Below the pieces are notes generated by a model that ran no database searches, was not told the DNA's origin, and was given only the letters and a program-made list of their open reading frames with translations. A program made the translations under genes and the position numbers. Positions 42,730-52,617 of a stretch of DNA of 64,000 nucleotides are shown here, piece by piece. Origin of the DNA: Chitinophaga filiformis (GTDB taxonomy: Bacteria; Bacteroidota; Bacteroidia; Chitinophagales; Chitinophagaceae); the NCBI RefSeq assembly GCF_023100805.1, contig NZ_CP095855.1, positions 7,853,001 through 7,917,000 on the forward strand. Reading direction: 5' to 3'. Numbering within the stretch: the first letter of the stretch is position 1; each line of letters begins with the position of its first letter.

Positions 42730-45455
42730 TTGTACAATTGGTTGAATAGTAATTTAAAAGTGCTGTGTGACTGACCGCGGAATGTGATCTCCGGTCCGAA
42801 GGCATATAACCTGCCTGCCCCCACCGGCGCTACGAATGCGGCTACGCCGTCTTTCAGGTATTGCTGTCCCCAGGCCCAGCCACTATGCAATGGTGTTGCC
42901 GTAGAGAACCAGATCAGCTTCTTCATGCCTGCGCCTTCAGCACCGGCAGAGAATCTGAACACCGGGCTTCTATCGAAATATACATCATTCTTCGCAGGCA
43001 TTCCCCAGTTCTCTTCCGCTGTCGTATCCAGATCGGCGGTCAGCAAACTGCCAGGGATATAATACTTTGTACCTGGTATTGGTTTCCATTCCCCCTTCGC
43101 ATTCTTTTCCACCAGTGCATTTTCCACCGGTAAATGCAGGTGATATGCCAGGTTGGTACTTGTTCCGATAGTGACAATTTTACCACCGGCTTCCAGAAAC
43201 TTCTTCAGCTGCGGAACAGAGGTATCTTTGGTAATGCGCCCCAGCCAGGGCTTAAATTCATCCGGTAGTTCTTCCGGTTTAGGTGGTTTGCTATAACTGT
43301 TCTCACTCCTTTTGGGTTTACCGGTATCAGGAATGGCTCCTGATACAAAGATGAGCATATCATATTTCTTTCGCAGATCGCCAGCATCCACTTCCTGTGA
43401 ATAAAGCATCTTATAATCATAATGATATTGCTCCATTAGCCAGCTTATCCATCCGGCAGGAATAGAACCACCATAGGTATTCCAGATACCTATACGTAAA
43501 GGAGCAATTGCTTTCAGTGTTGCGGGGGTATAATCTGCAGCTGTAACACGAATGCCCAGTTCTGCCGTTGCCTTTTTGAGTAAGCCTTGTGCCCTCGTTC
43601 CTGCAGGTACATAAAATGTACCATTAGCGGTACGTGAGACCTTCACACCCGCTTTCAGCAGATCATTCGCAGCAATAAATGCATTATTGGATGCAGCATC
43701 TATCAGGTAGCCTTTTTTAACGGCAGGTAGCGTAGTGGCCAACGGCAATTCGATCTGACCATAGGGCAACTGTGTAAAAGGCCCGTCAAAGCCGTCCATG
43801 ATGCGATCGAATTGTACGCCTATCTGGTAGGCCAGTGTCCATCCCGCTGCATCGTAAGGACGAATAGGCGGTCCTCCCGCATATTGGAAATCATTCGGAT
43901 GATCCTGCGGTTCGAACATATCAATAACATGCGGACGAAAGGCCTGCGCTGTTTTCACAATATAGGAGCCGGCAGGGTATTGCTTACCAGCAACGGTAAA
44001 AGCCGCTGTTGCCTTATGAATGGCAATGCCTGAACGGCTCAAGGCATTGATGAATTTTACCGCCGTAGGAAAATCGGCCTGGTCTGCAGGAATGATATAA
44101 CCACGCGCATCCCTGTAGTCAGGGTTCTTTAATACACCTGCGTAATATTTTGAAGCGATCGTATCTTCCCTGCCGAAAGCGAATTCACCGCCTGTTTCAC
44201 CTTCAGTGGTGGAATCTCTCTTCCTTTCCACTTTATAAGCTACGCGGATGGAATCTATGTATCTTGGATAGAATGTCCAGTGGTCACTGCTGCCACGGTC
44301 TATCGCGTTTTTGCCCATCTTGTAAATGTTGAACAGCAGTTCACTCCTGTAACGGGCAGCATAATCCAGCACGGCGTAATTCAGCGAAACGGAATAGTCT
44401 ATAGACTGGCGGAAATGCCATTCCTGTGGCGTTATTGGATTCGGTGTTGCACCATTGGGCACCAACCTGTCAGGTACCAGCGGCACTGTTTCCGGTGTTG
44501 GTCCCCCGATGATCTCTGTCAGTAATCCCACCATATTGTGGAAGTAAGGGGTAGTGCGTAGTCCGCCGTTCCACCAGGTGGAAAACGTTGAACCATTCCT
44601 TTGTGTATAACCAGGTTTGTTTTCAACATTCAGCCTGTTGTTCATCGCTGCTCCCACCGCATCAATACTGGTCACGATCAGTGGGTCATAAATATGATTA
44701 AAAGGATCACGGTAGGGAGGACCGGCCAGCACAGAGCCTGCCGGCCCGCGCTGATGGTGATTGTACATAATCTGCGGGATCCATTCTACAAACAGCTGAC
44801 GACTGATGTTCTGACTCTCCTTCATATTCATCATATAGAAATCCCGGTTATTATCGTGCCCCACATACTTTTCATACAAACGGGGAATATTCAATGCACG
44901 CTTCTTCGGATCAGCCATGCGCATATACCAGTCAGATACCAGCTCCTGTCCGTCAGGATTTGCATGTGTCAGCAGAATGATATCATGCTGTAAGATGTTC
45001 ATTGTTTCAGCGTCGGTGCGTGTCACCAGCTGATACATTGTTTCAATGAGCTGATGCGCGCCCACTGTTTCAGTGGCATGCAGTCCGCCGTCTATCCATA
45101 CTACTGCCTTACCTTCTGCAGCCAGCTTACGCGCAGCTTCGTCTGTCAGCCCCGCTGCGTGTCCCAGCTGCTGTGATATTGCCTTATAGCGGTTCAATGC
45201 CTTCAGATTTTCGGGAGAAGATACGATCAGCATATACTGGTGTCTTCCCTCTTCAGTCATGCCAATATCGACCAGCTTTGCGCGATCTGATTCCGTCAGC
45301 TTTTTGAAATAGGCTTCTGTCTGGGTGTAGGTGGCCAGCTGATAATCGTCGCCCATATTAAAACCAAAATGTTCTTTTGGAGAGGGAACTGTTTGCCCCC
45401 AGGCCGTTGCTGCGCATAAGAGCAGCAACAGCATACTGTAGAATTTTCCTGCCAT
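42726..45455 (-). CDS. Secreted M14-family zinc carboxypeptidase, paralogue 2
   Basis: The 909-residue product (start chosen at the ATG at 45455) has a signal peptide (MAGKFYSMLLLLLCAATAWGQ). The in-frame ATG at 45494 would put thirteen polar residues before it. The motifs match paralogue 1: HATE (H126, E129), YVGHDNNRDF, MYNHHQRGP and GLLTEIIGGPTPE. The same C-terminal module with WNTYGGSIPAGWISWLMEQYHY is present. The two proteins begin alike after the signal peptide (TVPSPKEHFGFN in both), so one arose from the other by duplication, with the M20 gene now between them. It is translated from the same transcript as the SusD locus lipoprotein, whose stop codon is 44 bases upstream. Confidence 0.88.
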   Translation of the reverse strand: MAGKFYSMLLLLLCAATAWGQTVPSPKEHFGFNMGDDYQLATYTQTEAYFKKLTESDRAKLVDIGMTEEGRHQYMLIVSSPENLKALNRYKAISQQLGHAAGLTDEAARKLAAEGKAVVWIDGGLHATETVGAHQLIETMYQLVTRTDAETMNILQHDIILLTHANPDGQELVSDWYMRMADPKKRALNIPRLYEKYVGHDNNRDFYMMNMKESQNISRQLFVEWIPQIMYNHHQRGPAGSVLAGPPYRDPFNHIYDPLIVTSIDAVGAAMNNRLNVENKPGYTQRNGSTFSTWWNGGLRTTPYFHNMVGLLTEIIGGPTPETVPLVPDRLVPNGATPNPITPQEWHFRQSIDYSVSLNYAVLDYAARYRSELLFNIYKMGKNAIDRGSSDHWTFYPRYIDSIRVAYKVERKRDSTTEGETGGEFAFGREDTIASKYYAGVLKNPDYRDARGYIIPADQADFPTAVKFINALSRSGIAIHKATAAFTVAGKQYPAGSYIVKTAQAFRPHVIDMFEPQDHPNDFQYAGGPPIRPYDAAGWTLAYQIGVQFDRIMDGFDGPFTQLPYGQIELPLATTLPAVKKGYLIDAASNNAFIAANDLLKAGVKVSRTANGTFYVPAGTRAQGLLKKATAELGIRVTAADYTPATLKAIAPLRIGIWNTYGGSIPAGWISWLMEQYHYDYKMLYSQEVDAGDLRKKYDMLIFVSGAIPDTGKPKRSENSYSKPPKPEELPDEFKPWLGRITKDTSVPQLKKFLEAGGKIVTIGTSTNLAYHLHLPVENALVEKNAKGEWKPIPGTKYYIPGSLLTADLDTTAEENWGMPAKNDVYFDRSPVFRFSAGAEGAGMKKLIWFSTATPLHSGWAWGQQYLKDGVAAFVAPVGAGRLYAFGPEITFRGQSHSTFKLLFNQLYK

Positions 45456-45499
45456 AAGTGGGTTTATTTTGCTATGCCGGCTTGCACCGACCATATATA

Positions 45500-46120
45500 C
45501 TACTGTTTCTTAAATCTCACGCCTACTCTGCAGTCGCCGGGTTCACCGCGTGACTCATCACAAATATTATTGAAGAATGTTACAATCCTGCGGCCGTCGC
45601 CAAGGTTCAGTATAAACTTGAAGAGAAAATAATCATTTACCGCTACAGATCCAAGCGATACATTATTAATGGCAGCTAATTGAGTAGCAGTGAACGAATA
45701 TGTCTTAGGAAAGGTTGACACCGTTTCATACAACTTATCGCGCGAGCCGATAATACTCGGCAACGGGAACTGTGCAATATTTGTGTACTGGTTACCCGGA
45801 GAAGAGATCACCAATGGATAAGCAGGCACACTCGATTCTGCTTTGTTATAACTCGCATACACTTCTATGGAGGTTACGGTCACCTTATCAAAACCCTCCC
45901 AGTCCAGGGTAAAAGCAAACTCCTGGTTGGCCACGTTGGGGTCGTTCAGGTTAAAGAATGCCACCTTACCCGCCTGCCTGGTTGGCAATGCGGTCTTTGT
46001 CGTATCGATGGTCACAATGGGTACCGCGGTGTATTGATATTGTTCCCATTCATAGTCAGCTTTTTTACAGGAAAGAAATCCTGCGAAAATGATCAGTATA
46101 GCTATTATCAGGTATCTCAT
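45500..46120 (-). CDS. Lipoprotein of the Sus-like locus
   Basis: The 206-residue product has a lipoprotein signal (MRYLIIAILIIFAGFLSC, lipidation Cys at 18) and a beta-rich mature part with FAFTLDWEGFDKVTVTSIEVYASYN, a pattern like immunoglobulin-like domains of SusE/SusF-type surface proteins. It follows the SusD gene by 21 bases and precedes the M14 gene, so it is probably a surface-exposed peptide-binding accessory (inference). I cannot assign it to a named family. Confidence 0.72.
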   Translation of the reverse strand: MRYLIIAILIIFAGFLSCKKADYEWEQYQYTAVPIVTIDTTKTALPTRQAGKVAFFNLNDPNVANQEFAFTLDWEGFDKVTVTSIEVYASYNKAESSVPAYPLVISSPGNQYTNIAQFPLPSIIGSRDKLYETVSTFPKTYSFTATQLAAINNVSLGSVAVNDYFLFKFILNLGDGRRIVTFFNNICDESRGEPGDCRVGVRFKKQ

Positions 46121-46141
46121 GCGTTCTTTTTTTTGTGGTGA

Positions 46142-47752
46142 TTATTTGTCCCAGAATACAGGCGTTGTTTGCTGTGCTACCTGCAGCGCACTGGTATTCT
46201 CGCCAAGGCTGGTGTTGGCAGATAATTCTGTCTGGGAATAATAAAGCCTTAAAGGGAATGCGTTCAATGGCGACAAGGGCGCACGTAATACAGGTAATGC
46301 AGTTCTCCTGTAATCATTATACGCTTCCATACCATTACCATAACAGGCTATGTATTTCTGCGTCATCACCATATTCATTTTACCAGCAGCATCTGCAGCG
46401 TCATAGGCTGTCAGCAGCTTATTCACAAAACCGCTGATAGCAGCGGGTGATAACGCCACTCCGCCATTTGCGGCGCCATAAGCACTTACGCTGTTCAGGT
46501 GTGCAGTAACACCATCAGCGAAGTTCTGCCTTGCGTCATCACCGGTGTTCAGCGCTAATGCAGCTTCTGCGCGGATCAGCTTTACCATGGCATTTGTGAG
46601 CAGCGGAATAACACCGGCGCCGGTGCCGTCGGAAGTAGCCACCACTTTCAGACTGGAAGTAGCGCCTGCATTCGTGAGATAGCTATATGTGTCCGGGATG
46701 TTATTGATAGGTGCATTGTCGTACAGCCCTCCGGCCGGGTACACGCCAAAAGTGGAACGCCTGTTCAGGTCAGCCGGTGCGGCGGTGCCATCACCGGGAT
46801 TACGGCCATAATAACCATTGCTGTTGGTAGAATTATTCAGCCCTGCAGTCGCGTTCTGGCGATAGATAAAATACCTTAAGCGGGGATCGTCATTGTTGAA
46901 CAACAGATCAATAAAAGACTGGCACATGTAAAAATTCTTGCTGGACTGGTATTCGGAACGATGCCAGGGATGCCGGTTATTCGGGTTCTGTGCAGATCCG
47001 AACCTGAAGGTATAGTCCGTTGCATTGGTATTGGTCGTTCCGCCTATCAGTGTAGCCGGATTACTGATCAATGCCTGTATCGCCGTTGTTGAACGGGCAG
47101 GATCTACCAGCCGGATACCATTATAGAGTTTCAGCTTCAGGGAATTGGCCAGCGCGATCCAGGCGTTTTTTGAACCACCGTAGATCATATCTGCGCTGGA
47201 AGGCACCAGCCCGGAAGCGCTCACCTTCCCCGCATCCTGCAGTGCTTCTTCAATGAGGTTGAGTACACTTTCGTAGATCTCCTGACCTTTTTCCAAGGGA
47301 GGACTAACTGTTTGCTGCCCTTTCTCTGCCTGGGAATATGGAATATCTCCCCACATGTCCACCATCAGGCTAACAAGATAGGCCTTCTCAATCTTTGCAA
47401 CAGCTACGTATCCCCACTCCTGCTGCGCAGTACCACTGCTGATGATAGATTCCAGGTCGTTCAGCGTCTGGCTGTAGAAACCATCCCAGGGCTCATCAAA
47501 ACTGGTACCTTGTTGCTGATACCGGCTAAGATCACCAGACGATACCATGTGTTGCATAAAAGTGGAAGCGCCGCTGTTCAGTTCATACATGTTAGCTGCC
47601 ATAGACACTTCTGTAGAAGGCAGTAGTAGTGATAACTGTGCAGTGGTCGGATTATTTGGATCCGTATTGATATCGACAAACTTATTGCAGGCGCCGGCCA
47701 TGAAAGCAACACCGGCTACCAGGAACGTATATGTACTATATTTCAATTTCAT
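46142..47752 (-). CDS. SusD/RagB-family outer-membrane lipoprotein
   Basis: SusD-like proteins form the lid of the SusC transporter on the cell surface and bind the substrate. The 536-residue protein has a lipoprotein signal (YTFLVAGVAFMAGAC) and starts the mature part CNKFVDINTDPNNPTTAQLSLLLPSTEV, which is typical of the second SusD subfamily (SusD-like 2). The helical TPR-like core includes WGYVAVAKIEKAYLVSLMVDMWGDIPYSQA. The C-terminal end holds YNDYRRTALPVL and the region facing the partner. It lies 33 bases behind the SusC gene. Confidence 0.93.
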   Translation of the reverse strand: MKLKYSTYTFLVAGVAFMAGACNKFVDINTDPNNPTTAQLSLLLPSTEVSMAANMYELNSGASTFMQHMVSSGDLSRYQQQGTSFDEPWDGFYSQTLNDLESIISSGTAQQEWGYVAVAKIEKAYLVSLMVDMWGDIPYSQAEKGQQTVSPPLEKGQEIYESVLNLIEEALQDAGKVSASGLVPSSADMIYGGSKNAWIALANSLKLKLYNGIRLVDPARSTTAIQALISNPATLIGGTTNTNATDYTFRFGSAQNPNNRHPWHRSEYQSSKNFYMCQSFIDLLFNNDDPRLRYFIYRQNATAGLNNSTNSNGYYGRNPGDGTAAPADLNRRSTFGVYPAGGLYDNAPINNIPDTYSYLTNAGATSSLKVVATSDGTGAGVIPLLTNAMVKLIRAEAALALNTGDDARQNFADGVTAHLNSVSAYGAANGGVALSPAAISGFVNKLLTAYDAADAAGKMNMVMTQKYIACYGNGMEAYNDYRRTALPVLRAPLSPLNAFPLRLYYSQTELSANTSLGENTSALQVAQQTTPVFWDK

Positions 47753-47785
47753 AATTCATGACAGGTTGAGTGATCAATATCCATA

Positions 47786-50700
47786 TCAGAAGGAACATCT
47801 TAAATTGACACCAAATCTTTTTGTAGTAGGGACTGACAGATTATCGTATCCCTGTGAATTCCCTACACCCAGCGAGCTTACTTCCGGATCGAAGTTGGTA
47901 TACTTCGGGAAGTTAGGCGCATTGTACCAGAGGTTCCTACCCGACAGAGAGATGGTGGCAGTACCGAACGGCGAATTGCCCAGTAAACTCTTCGGAAGAT
48001 CATATGCCAGAGAGATCTCGCGCAGTCTGAACACGGTAGCATCGAATATGGAGCCTTCATTCACACCGCCAGGCCCCATACCGCTGTTGAAGAAATGATC
48101 TTCATAAGACATCGCCACATTGTTCGGGATCTTCCTGCCACGTTCATCCAGCAGCGCTTTCAAGGTATTGATATCGCCCAGTACACCTGGCGAAACGATC
48201 TGGAATTCACGCTTTTCCGTATCCCTGGTCACACCGCGGGACATCATCTGGCCAACGGTATTGGAGTACATCTGTCCGCCCTGTTTCCAGTCAAAGAGCA
48301 CATTCAATGTGACGCCCCTATACCGGAAGGTATTGGTGATGCCCAGTATAAAATCAGGGTTAGGATTACCGATCGCTTTCAGTGAGCCGGATACCAATGG
48401 CTTACCGGAAGCGGGATCTATCAGGATATTACCTTCTTCATCGCGTGCATAGGCTGTACCCTGGATCAAGCCATAAGGCTGCCCAACAATATGCACACTG
48501 CTGGTTCCGTTTGTACCGCCATAGCTGAAACTTTCATAGCCGCCAAGGTTTTTGATCATGTTCCTGTTGCGGGTAAAATTGGCATTGACATCCCAGTTAA
48601 AACCATTCGCGGTCCGGATGGGCGTAGCTGTAAAACCGATCTCAATACCTTTGTTGGTGGCCTCACCCAGGTTAAGGATCTGTGTGGTGTAACCGGAAGA
48701 TGGCGCCGCTGTTACCTCAAAGATCTGTGAGGTACTGCGTTTATTGTAGTAAGTCAGATCTATACCGATGCGGTTGTCCAGGAACTGTAATTCCGTTCCC
48801 AGTTCCAGTTCTGTAATGAACTCGGGTTTCAGGTTAGCATTTGTGAGCAGGTTGGATTGCGTGACGATATTATACACCGCTCCATTTTGCGGCGTGAAGG
48901 GCAGGCCCACATTTGAGGGACTTGCACTACCACCAAGGATGGCATTGATCTGGTAAAAATTGGCTGTCTGATAAGGAGAGGCTTCATTGCCCACCCTTGT
49001 ATAACCAGCTCTTACCTTACCAAAATTCAACACTTCCTTTGGCAGATGAAAAGCTTCTGTAAACACTAATGAACCATTCACACCACCATAGAAATAACTC
49101 CTGTTATTGGCGGGCAGCGTAGAAGATACATCGTTACGTCCTACGAAGTTCAATGAAGCAAAGTTCTTATAGTCAAAAGTGATATCAGTAAAGAATGCAT
49201 AATAACGTTGCTTCAGCAGGTTCCTGTTGTTGGTAAGCTGTACACCGGTTACTGAGCTGGTATTATTCATATCATGCAGATCAGCGACGATGATGTTATC
49301 GCCATAAAATGCTTTCCTGTCTGTAAAACGCTGGTTCACGTTATTGCCTAAAATGGCGCGGACGGAGATATTTGGCGTAACAGCATGTGTTGCCGTCAGT
49401 AACAAGGTATTATCCAGTTCCTGGCGGTAGATGTTATCGCTTGTAATACTACCGTTTGCATAAGAAGATGATCCTTTCCCTCTAACACTCAATCGCCTGT
49501 CTGTGTATGCGTTAAAACCGATCGTATTCTGAACATTCAGCCATGAGAAAGGATCAAAACCTACAATGAGGTTGCCATAGTAACGGTCCACATCACTTTT
49601 GTTCGGACTATGTTTCACTGACCAATATGGGTTGTCCACACCGGTGTAGTCATATACATTGCTGCCATCTACCGGATTCTCAAAAGGGTAATGTGTGAGG
49701 TCGTAGCTGGTGGGCACATACATCAGCGTTGACATGATGGAGCCTGTCAATCCGCCTACAGGAGGTGTTTTCTGGCGGGTGGTCACATAGTTGATAGCGC
49801 CGCTGGCATAGAACTTATTCTCCAGGCGGATATTGCCACCTATGTTCACGGAAGTGCGTTTGATCTCATTACCCGGTACTACCCCTCTGTTATCTGTATT
49901 GGAAAAGCCTGCATTAAAATTTCCCTTCTCGCTGCCGGATGAAATAGTGATCGCATTTTCATATACACTCCCTGTTCTGAAAAAATTTTTAGCATTCTCT
50001 TTTGCATACGATCTGTAGGGAACCTGTATTGGCGTCACACCATCTGCTTCATAAAATTCGGGAAACACGGCAGCACTGAACTGACGTGTTAACTGATGAG
50101 GAATGGTAGCACGGGTAGGCAGCATACTGGGAACGCCCTGGAAAGGCTGGCCCCAGGAAGCATACACACCCTGCCGGTAATCATTGTTGGTGCCTTGTCC
50201 GTAACGTGTCTGGTATTCAGGCAGTCCGGCCACTTCTTCAATAGCGTAGGAAGTGTTGTAAGTGATCTCTGTTCCTTTCCGGCTTTTCTTTTTGCCAGCT
50301 TTCGTGGTGATGATAATAGCACCATTGGCCGCTCTTGATCCATACAATGCAGCCGCTGCCGCACCTTTGAGTACTGTCATACTCTGTATGTTGTTCGGGT
50401 CAAGATCGAAAGCGCGGTTGGTCACACCCACGCCGCCTACAGAAGAGGAGCCCACATTGGCAAAGCTGGAGTTATCGAAAGGAACACCATCTACTACAAA
50501 CAGCGGCTGGTTGTTACCATTCAGGGAAGAGTTACCACGGATGGTGATATTGGTGCCACCACCGGCCACACCACCGGCAGATTGTATATTCACACCGGCC
50601 ACTTTACCTGTCAGTGCACGCACAGGATCTGGTTCTGACTTCTGGGCAAGTTTCTCTGAGCCTATTGTGCTGACAGAATAACCGAGGCTGTTCTTCTGCC

Positions 50701-51352
50701 GCGCGATACCTGCTGCTGTCACAACAATATCGTGCAGTTGTTTTACGGCGGCCTGCAGCTTAATTGTACCTGCCTGCGCAGCACCGATCTCCGTTACGTG
50801 ATAACCAATGGCGGTGATCGCAAGTGTAGCGCCTTGCTTTACTTTTAGGGTAAAAGCGCCATCGCCTCCTGAGGTAACCCCGTTGCTGGTGCCTTTTTCT
50901 ACAATTGTTGCACCCGGGAAGGGGTCTCCGCTTTCACTGAGCACCTTCCCCCTGATCACCGTATCGGCTGCGGGAGCAGGCGCCTGAATATTATGTTGTT
51001 CACTCTTTTCTTTCAGGATAATGAAGCCATCATTTACTACGAAGTTGATGTCGAGTTTTCCCAATACTTTGTCCAGCACTTTGCCGAGTTCTTCTTCATT
51101 CGCATTTGCCGTGACTTTTTTGTCCATCGCAATACGATCGGAACTATATACAAACTTCACGTCTGTCTTTGACCTGATCTGGTTGAGTACCATTTTTAGG
51201 CTCATATCATCTGCCTGCAGAGATATCTTCCTGCTCAGGATATTCTGTGCATACAGCGCTCGGGGACTGACTGCGCACAACATCATCATACTTAATGCTG
51301 TGATAATGACGGATTTGGTTATAAAAGCATTTGTCTTTACATTTATGGACAT
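47786..51352 (-). CDS. SusC/RagA-family TonB-dependent transporter with STN domain
   Basis: The 1188-residue outer-membrane protein has a signal peptide (about 1-36). An STN (secretin/TonB short N-terminal) domain (about 45-115, with ISLQADDMSLKMVLNQI) follows, which in such proteins contacts a FecR-type anti-sigma factor. Next are a carboxypeptidase-regulatory-like domain (about 133-205, with GKVLSESGDPFPGATI), a plug with VVDGVPFDNS, and a 22-strand barrel ending RFGVNLRCSF. It imports oligomers with the SusD lipoprotein using TonB energy. The STN domain and the upstream fecR and ECF genes indicate positive feedback on its own locus. Confidence 0.95.
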   Translation of the reverse strand: MSINVKTNAFITKSVIITALSMMMLCAVSPRALYAQNILSRKISLQADDMSLKMVLNQIRSKTDVKFVYSSDRIAMDKKVTANANEEELGKVLDKVLGKLDINFVVNDGFIILKEKSEQHNIQAPAPAADTVIRGKVLSESGDPFPGATIVEKGTSNGVTSGGDGAFTLKVKQGATLAITAIGYHVTEIGAAQAGTIKLQAAVKQLHDIVVTAAGIARQKNSLGYSVSTIGSEKLAQKSEPDPVRALTGKVAGVNIQSAGGVAGGGTNITIRGNSSLNGNNQPLFVVDGVPFDNSSFANVGSSSVGGVGVTNRAFDLDPNNIQSMTVLKGAAAAALYGSRAANGAIIITTKAGKKKSRKGTEITYNTSYAIEEVAGLPEYQTRYGQGTNNDYRQGVYASWGQPFQGVPSMLPTRATIPHQLTRQFSAAVFPEFYEADGVTPIQVPYRSYAKENAKNFFRTGSVYENAITISSGSEKGNFNAGFSNTDNRGVVPGNEIKRTSVNIGGNIRLENKFYASGAINYVTTRQKTPPVGGLTGSIMSTLMYVPTSYDLTHYPFENPVDGSNVYDYTGVDNPYWSVKHSPNKSDVDRYYGNLIVGFDPFSWLNVQNTIGFNAYTDRRLSVRGKGSSSYANGSITSDNIYRQELDNTLLLTATHAVTPNISVRAILGNNVNQRFTDRKAFYGDNIIVADLHDMNNTSSVTGVQLTNNRNLLKQRYYAFFTDITFDYKNFASLNFVGRNDVSSTLPANNRSYFYGGVNGSLVFTEAFHLPKEVLNFGKVRAGYTRVGNEASPYQTANFYQINAILGGSASPSNVGLPFTPQNGAVYNIVTQSNLLTNANLKPEFITELELGTELQFLDNRIGIDLTYYNKRSTSQIFEVTAAPSSGYTTQILNLGEATNKGIEIGFTATPIRTANGFNWDVNANFTRNRNMIKNLGGYESFSYGGTNGTSSVHIVGQPYGLIQGTAYARDEEGNILIDPASGKPLVSGSLKAIGNPNPDFILGITNTFRYRGVTLNVLFDWKQGGQMYSNTVGQMMSRGVTRDTEKREFQIVSPGVLGDINTLKALLDERGRKIPNNVAMSYEDHFFNSGMGPGGVNEGSIFDATVFRLREISLAYDLPKSLLGNSPFGTATISLSGRNLWYNAPNFPKYTNFDPEVSSLGVGNSQGYDNLSVPTTKRFGVNLRCSF

Positions 51353-51403
51353 AGGCCTGTTTCTTTGTTAGATTTCTGGTTGAATAAGACAAAGGAATTC
51401 CCT

Positions 51404-51469
51404 TACTGCGCTGTCACGCAGTATTTTCAGGGCTAGATCAATCTCAGCAGGGGGCTGTCACCTCCTGCT
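51404..51469 (-). promoter_or_regulatory. Twin hairpins with identical loop upstream of susC
   Basis: Read on the minus strand, AGCAGGAGG-TGACAG-CCCCCTGCT (51469-51446, one A-C mismatch) and TACTGCG-TGACAG-CGCAGTA (51423-51404, perfect) are two stem-loops that share the six-base loop TGACAG. They lie 52-117 bases upstream of the SusC start, in the 206-base gap after fecR, and neither is followed by a T-run. A role in post-transcriptional regulation or as a protein-binding site is possible; nothing is proven. Confidence 0.5.
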
Positions 51470-51558
51470 TTTATTTTTGCTGTTTACTTTCCTCATAGGC
51501 GACTCTTTTTAGTGTGATAGTGATACATCCTGATTTTGGTCGAATTACAGTTCATAGT

Positions 51559-52524
51559 TTATTTTTTTGGTCGTATTAGCACCGTCTTGTCATTGATCGT
51601 TATATCCAGGTTGAGGGCCTGGCTGATCATCTCCATCGTATGTTCTAAAGATTGGTCTGTCATGTCTGCAGTAAAGAGCTGCTTTTGAATGGCGGTATCT
51701 TCCAGGTTGATCTTTACTTCGAATTTCTTTTCTATTTTCTGTATTACGTCAATCATGCGGGCGTCATTGAACGCCATATCGTATTCAGTTCCCCTGATAA
51801 ATCCGTGTATGTCCGTACGGGACGGATGTACGTTCACAACGGATGCATGTACTTCTGAATAAACGATACTTTCATTTGTTTTGATGATCTGCTCTTTTGT
51901 TGATTTTGATGCTACTACAACCGACCCTGTCAATACAGATATGGCTACTTCTCCTTTTTCATTCTTCCGGATATTAAAGCTGGTGCCTAATACACCTGTT
52001 GTCAGCGAGCCGCAGCGTACAACAAAAGGGCGTTTTGCATCTTTTGCTACTTCAAACAGGGCTTCTCCTTCCAGAGTAACAGGGCGTTCTTTTTGATTGA
52101 ACACCGCAGGGAAAGTCAGTTTGCTTTTTCCTTTCAGCCATACGATACTTCCGTCAGACAGGATCTGCTTACGGATATGTCCTTTGTCGCTGTAAGCGTA
52201 AGTGGTTCTATGCGGCGCTACGATGTCCAGTACGCTCTTCCGCCAAAAATAACCTGCAACAATGATCACTGCAATTGTTGCGGCCACTGCTATCTTTTGC
52301 GAAGGGCGGAGCATGCGGACAGTTTTAGCCGGCTGCCCGATACGTTGCTGCAAACGGCTGAACATATCCTCCCTGGCAGTTGACAGTTCTTCCTGTGAAA
52401 GATTATCAAATGCTGTTTTATCCTCCATCGTGTCAAGCCACTTTTCCAGGTGTTCCATTTCCTGTTTATCGAGGAGACCTTTGGTATATCTGTCCAGTAG
52501 CTGTTTAAATTCCTTATTGTCCAT
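51559..52524 (-). CDS. FecR-family anti-sigma factor
   Basis: The 321-residue protein has a cytoplasmic N-terminal part (1-85, with FDNLSQEELSTAREDMFSRL), one membrane helix (IAVAATIAVIIVAGYFW, about 89-105), a periplasmic FecR domain (about 120-215, with DGSIVWLKGKSKLTFPAVF and VVRCGSLTTGVLGTSFNI) and a C-terminal DUF4974-like domain. It is expected to hold the ECF sigma factor and to release it when the STN domain of SusC signals substrate. It lies 93 bases behind the sigma gene. Confidence 0.93.
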   Translation of the reverse strand: MDNKEFKQLLDRYTKGLLDKQEMEHLEKWLDTMEDKTAFDNLSQEELSTAREDMFSRLQQRIGQPAKTVRMLRPSQKIAVAATIAVIIVAGYFWRKSVLDIVAPHRTTYAYSDKGHIRKQILSDGSIVWLKGKSKLTFPAVFNQKERPVTLEGEALFEVAKDAKRPFVVRCGSLTTGVLGTSFNIRKNEKGEVAISVLTGSVVVASKSTKEQIIKTNESIVYSEVHASVVNVHPSRTDIHGFIRGTEYDMAFNDARMIDVIQKIEKKFEVKINLEDTAIQKQLFTADMTDQSLEHTMEMISQALNLDITINDKTVLIRPKK

Positions 52525-52617
52525 CAGTAACTAAGGCTTGTTTTAGTATATGGCAGCGGCACGTCTATAATTATGTAAACTGAAAAAGGAGATACACCTA
52601 TCCGGCGGAGAAAAAAA

